In this document: piece by piece, positions 26,931-28,340 of the stretch
Position numbering within the stretch: position 1 is the stretch's first letter
How the letters are laid out: each line of letters begins with the position of its first letter
Source of the DNA: Dunaliella salina
Lineage: Eukaryota; Chlorophyta; Chlorophyceae; Chlamydomonadales; Dunaliellaceae
DNA: 28,340 nt
Reading direction: 5' to 3'
Assembly: GCA_002284615.2 (NCBI GenBank)
Contig: MU069540.1
Span: forward strand, 446,329 to 474,668
Notes under the pieces: model-generated
What the model saw: only the letters and a program-made list of their open reading frames with translations
What the model was told of the DNA's origin: nothing
The model's database searches: none
Position numbers and translations under genes: made by a program

Positions 26931-27020
26931 CTGGGGAGACAAGGATGGGAGGACAAAAGGAGGGGAGTCAAGCAAGGGGATGTAGTACTATCGTCTGCAG
27001 GAAATCGGACCTGGGACGGC
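26909..27020. repeat. Imperfect duplication of a splice-acceptor region
   Basis: The plus-strand pieces ATCTTCTGTAGGAAGTCGTA/CCTGGG (26910-26935) and ATCGTCTGCAGGAAATCGGA/CCTGGG (26990-27015) differ at few positions. On the minus strand both place CCCAG before G-T-x-C-G-A-Y-T-T-C-C-T. Confidence 0.55.
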
Positions 27021-27892
27021 AGCATTATGTAGGGCGTCCTACAACACCAGGTTTGCTAGAGACGTGCACACATGTGTGGATATAAGTGCCTTTAAACGGA
27101 AAAATGCATGGGCACAGTCTCAAAAGCACTTGGCTTGCCAGAGGCATACAAATGATAGTGGATGTGTGGAAGCGTTTCCGTTGGCAAGCAGCGTTGCAGG
27201 GACGAGCATGGGATAAAGGAAGGAGAGGAATATTGAAGAAGAGGAGCTGAGCCGTGAAGACAGCAGCAAACAGGCAAGGCGTGCGGCAGCCTTCGGGCAT
27301 CTATTTTTGTAATCAACTGGAGGAGAGTTCATGGTGAAGTGCAAGCAGGAATAGGGTGTGAACAACCTTGAAGTTGTGAGTCATAATGTAGGGCGTCAAG
27401 GCAAGAGCTTGGGAACTCCTCTCAGGACAACTCACACAAGCAGAGGAGTGGAAAAAGACAATCTGTCAGGTTCTCGTGCTTGTTTCACATTGAATGAGAC
27501 CCTGTGTGGGGCTAAAGCACACCTGCATTCCAATGCCTTCCAATCCTGGAGTACCTTCCCGGTGGGCTAGCTGAAATGAGCATGCACACCACCAACAACA
27601 AAAGATCTTTCACAGCAGAAAATTTTGACAAGCTGGGTGTGCTCTCGCTTACTGTTTCTGTCGAAGTACCTTTCCAAATAGCACCAGATGCCTACCAATA
27701 AGACACATGACAGGTGTATATGCTTGGAGCTCATGGCCAGAGAAGCAGAAGAAGATGGACCCATCAAAGCCTACCCCAGCAAACTTTGGTGTGTTGTTCT
27801 TTATCGTGGAGGAAGCTAATACAGCGCGATGCTTGCATGAGCATGAGCAGCCCCCCACTTCTTGGCAGGCCAAGCAACGCAGCACAACTCAC
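27021..27892. other. Unassigned stretch, possible introns of a minus-strand gene
   Basis: Minus-strand segments such as FAGVGFDGSIFFCFSGHELQ (about 27800 to 27730, ending before a GTAGGC donor) look coding, but I could not join them in phase to the exon at 27893. No other feature is supported. Confidence 0.35.
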
Positions 27893-28003
27893 TTCACACG
27901 ACCAATGGACTCATTCTCCACTGTTGAGAAGTAAGCCAGCATGGGGTGGTGACCGATGTATGAAGCATAGCTGTCTCGATGGATGTTCAAGGCCCACTCA
28001 AAC
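27893..28003 (-). CDS. Possible internal exon of a minus-strand gene
   Basis: Bounded by an acceptor (TTTGCTCCAG) and a consensus donor (GTGAGT), 111 bases. It opens with the third base of a split codon, then reads FEWALNIHRDSYASYIG, HHPMLAYFSTVENESIGRV and two bases (AA). Both edges agree with splicing, and the segment has no stop. I do not recognise the protein. It may belong with the acidic exon at 26825-26930, but the intervening exons are not resolved. Confidence 0.4.
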
Positions 28004-28298
28004 CTGGAGCAAATGGATGGAAGGACCTTATACAACGTCAATTAAATGCGGGAAACGATACTCGTGCATGTCATCCTCATGAGTTACACAATTCTGCAAG
28101 GCATGTTCCTGTTGAAGGAAGGATGCAGTGCTTGCTCTTGCACCTGCCCTTCTTAAAATCAGAGTACATGGTATGCACTGTGGTGAGGAGCTAAAACAAG
28201 TCATGCTCATGAGCATGTAGGAGCAAATTTTTTTGTTGGTGCGCATAAAAACGTATGCATATATGTTAGGCTCAATGATTGCATGCTTACGAGCTTCC

Positions 28299-28300
<2 letters not shown>
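28004..28300. other. Unassigned stretch
   Basis: A minus-strand segment EHALQNCVTHEDDMHEYRF (about 28110 to 28050) follows an acceptor-like TTCAACAG. Its downstream splice would leave an intron of only about 31 bases and the wrong phase, so no exon is called. Confidence 0.3.

Positions 28301-28340
<40 letters not shown>
28301..28340. repeat. (GT)n microsatellite running off the window
   Basis: Pure GT dinucleotide for the last 40 bases; true length unknown. Confidence 0.93.

Noticed and set aside
26637..26975. 112-codon minus-strand frame
   Set aside because: It overlaps in another frame the acidic exon at 26825-26930, which has better splice and stop context.

Overview
This window looks like a repeat-rich stretch of a eukaryotic nuclear genome. 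It has spliced exons, long (CA)n/(GT)n microsatellites, and many decayed retrotransposon and DNA-transposon copies nested inside one another. No bacterial operon, rRNA, CRISPR array or complete tRNA gene is visible. The retroelement type (a non-LTR element with RNase H and a second, restriction-like endonuclease, as described for Dualen/RandI of Chlamydomonas) and the CA-rich introns suggest a chlorophyte alga of the Chlamydomonadales, perhaps Dunaliella-like. That is inference, not proof.

Layout, left to right. 1-240: AP-endonuclease fragment of a LINE. 241-1239: non-coding stretch rich in TGCA/GCATGC. 1240-1690: (AC)n and a LINE 3' end. 1691-5612: a plus-strand LINE (B1) split by a minus-strand LINE (A1, 2214-4559) with a perfect 9-bp target duplication. 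5684-6285: short LINE 3' ends. 6286-7695: mostly unassigned. 7697-8617: a (CA)n tract followed by exons of an acidic-protein host gene. 9385-10806: stacked LINE tails, one interrupted by a TA-flanked inverted-repeat element (10313-10765). 11042-11216: a SINE-like unit with a tRNA-like head and a LINE-like tail. 12015-14992: minus-strand LINE remnants, including a three-level nest (B2, then A2, then a D element). 15090-17690: arrays of the palindrome TCTGAWTCAGA on both sides of a hAT-like element (16128-17306). 18541-18851: CAGCCG repeats. 19130-22880: two plus-strand LINE C copies; the second keeps a 316-codon open frame with the zinc-knuckle/endonuclease domain. 22888-26170: broken minus-strand reverse-transcriptase pieces interleaved with plus-strand LINE and SINE 3' ends. 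26171-28340: unassigned, with two possible minus-strand exons and a terminal (GT)n.

How the parts fit. Side-by-side reading of the copies rebuilds a LINE order of AP endonuclease, RT (FADD), linker, RNase H (TDGS, RAEL, TDS, HSG..GNEGAD), CCHC knuckle, PD..(E/D)xK endonuclease, a conserved ILLGVGGTIY C-terminal block, and a 3' UTR ending in a YCCTTAAT box, a stem-loop, GCGTAG and a pyrimidine (TTTTC)n tail. The order is assembled from different copies; no single copy here shows all of it. Every copy is damaged by 5' truncation, frameshifts, nested insertions or catalytic substitutions. The many short 'tail only' copies are the 3' ends of these LINEs or of SINEs that use the same tail.
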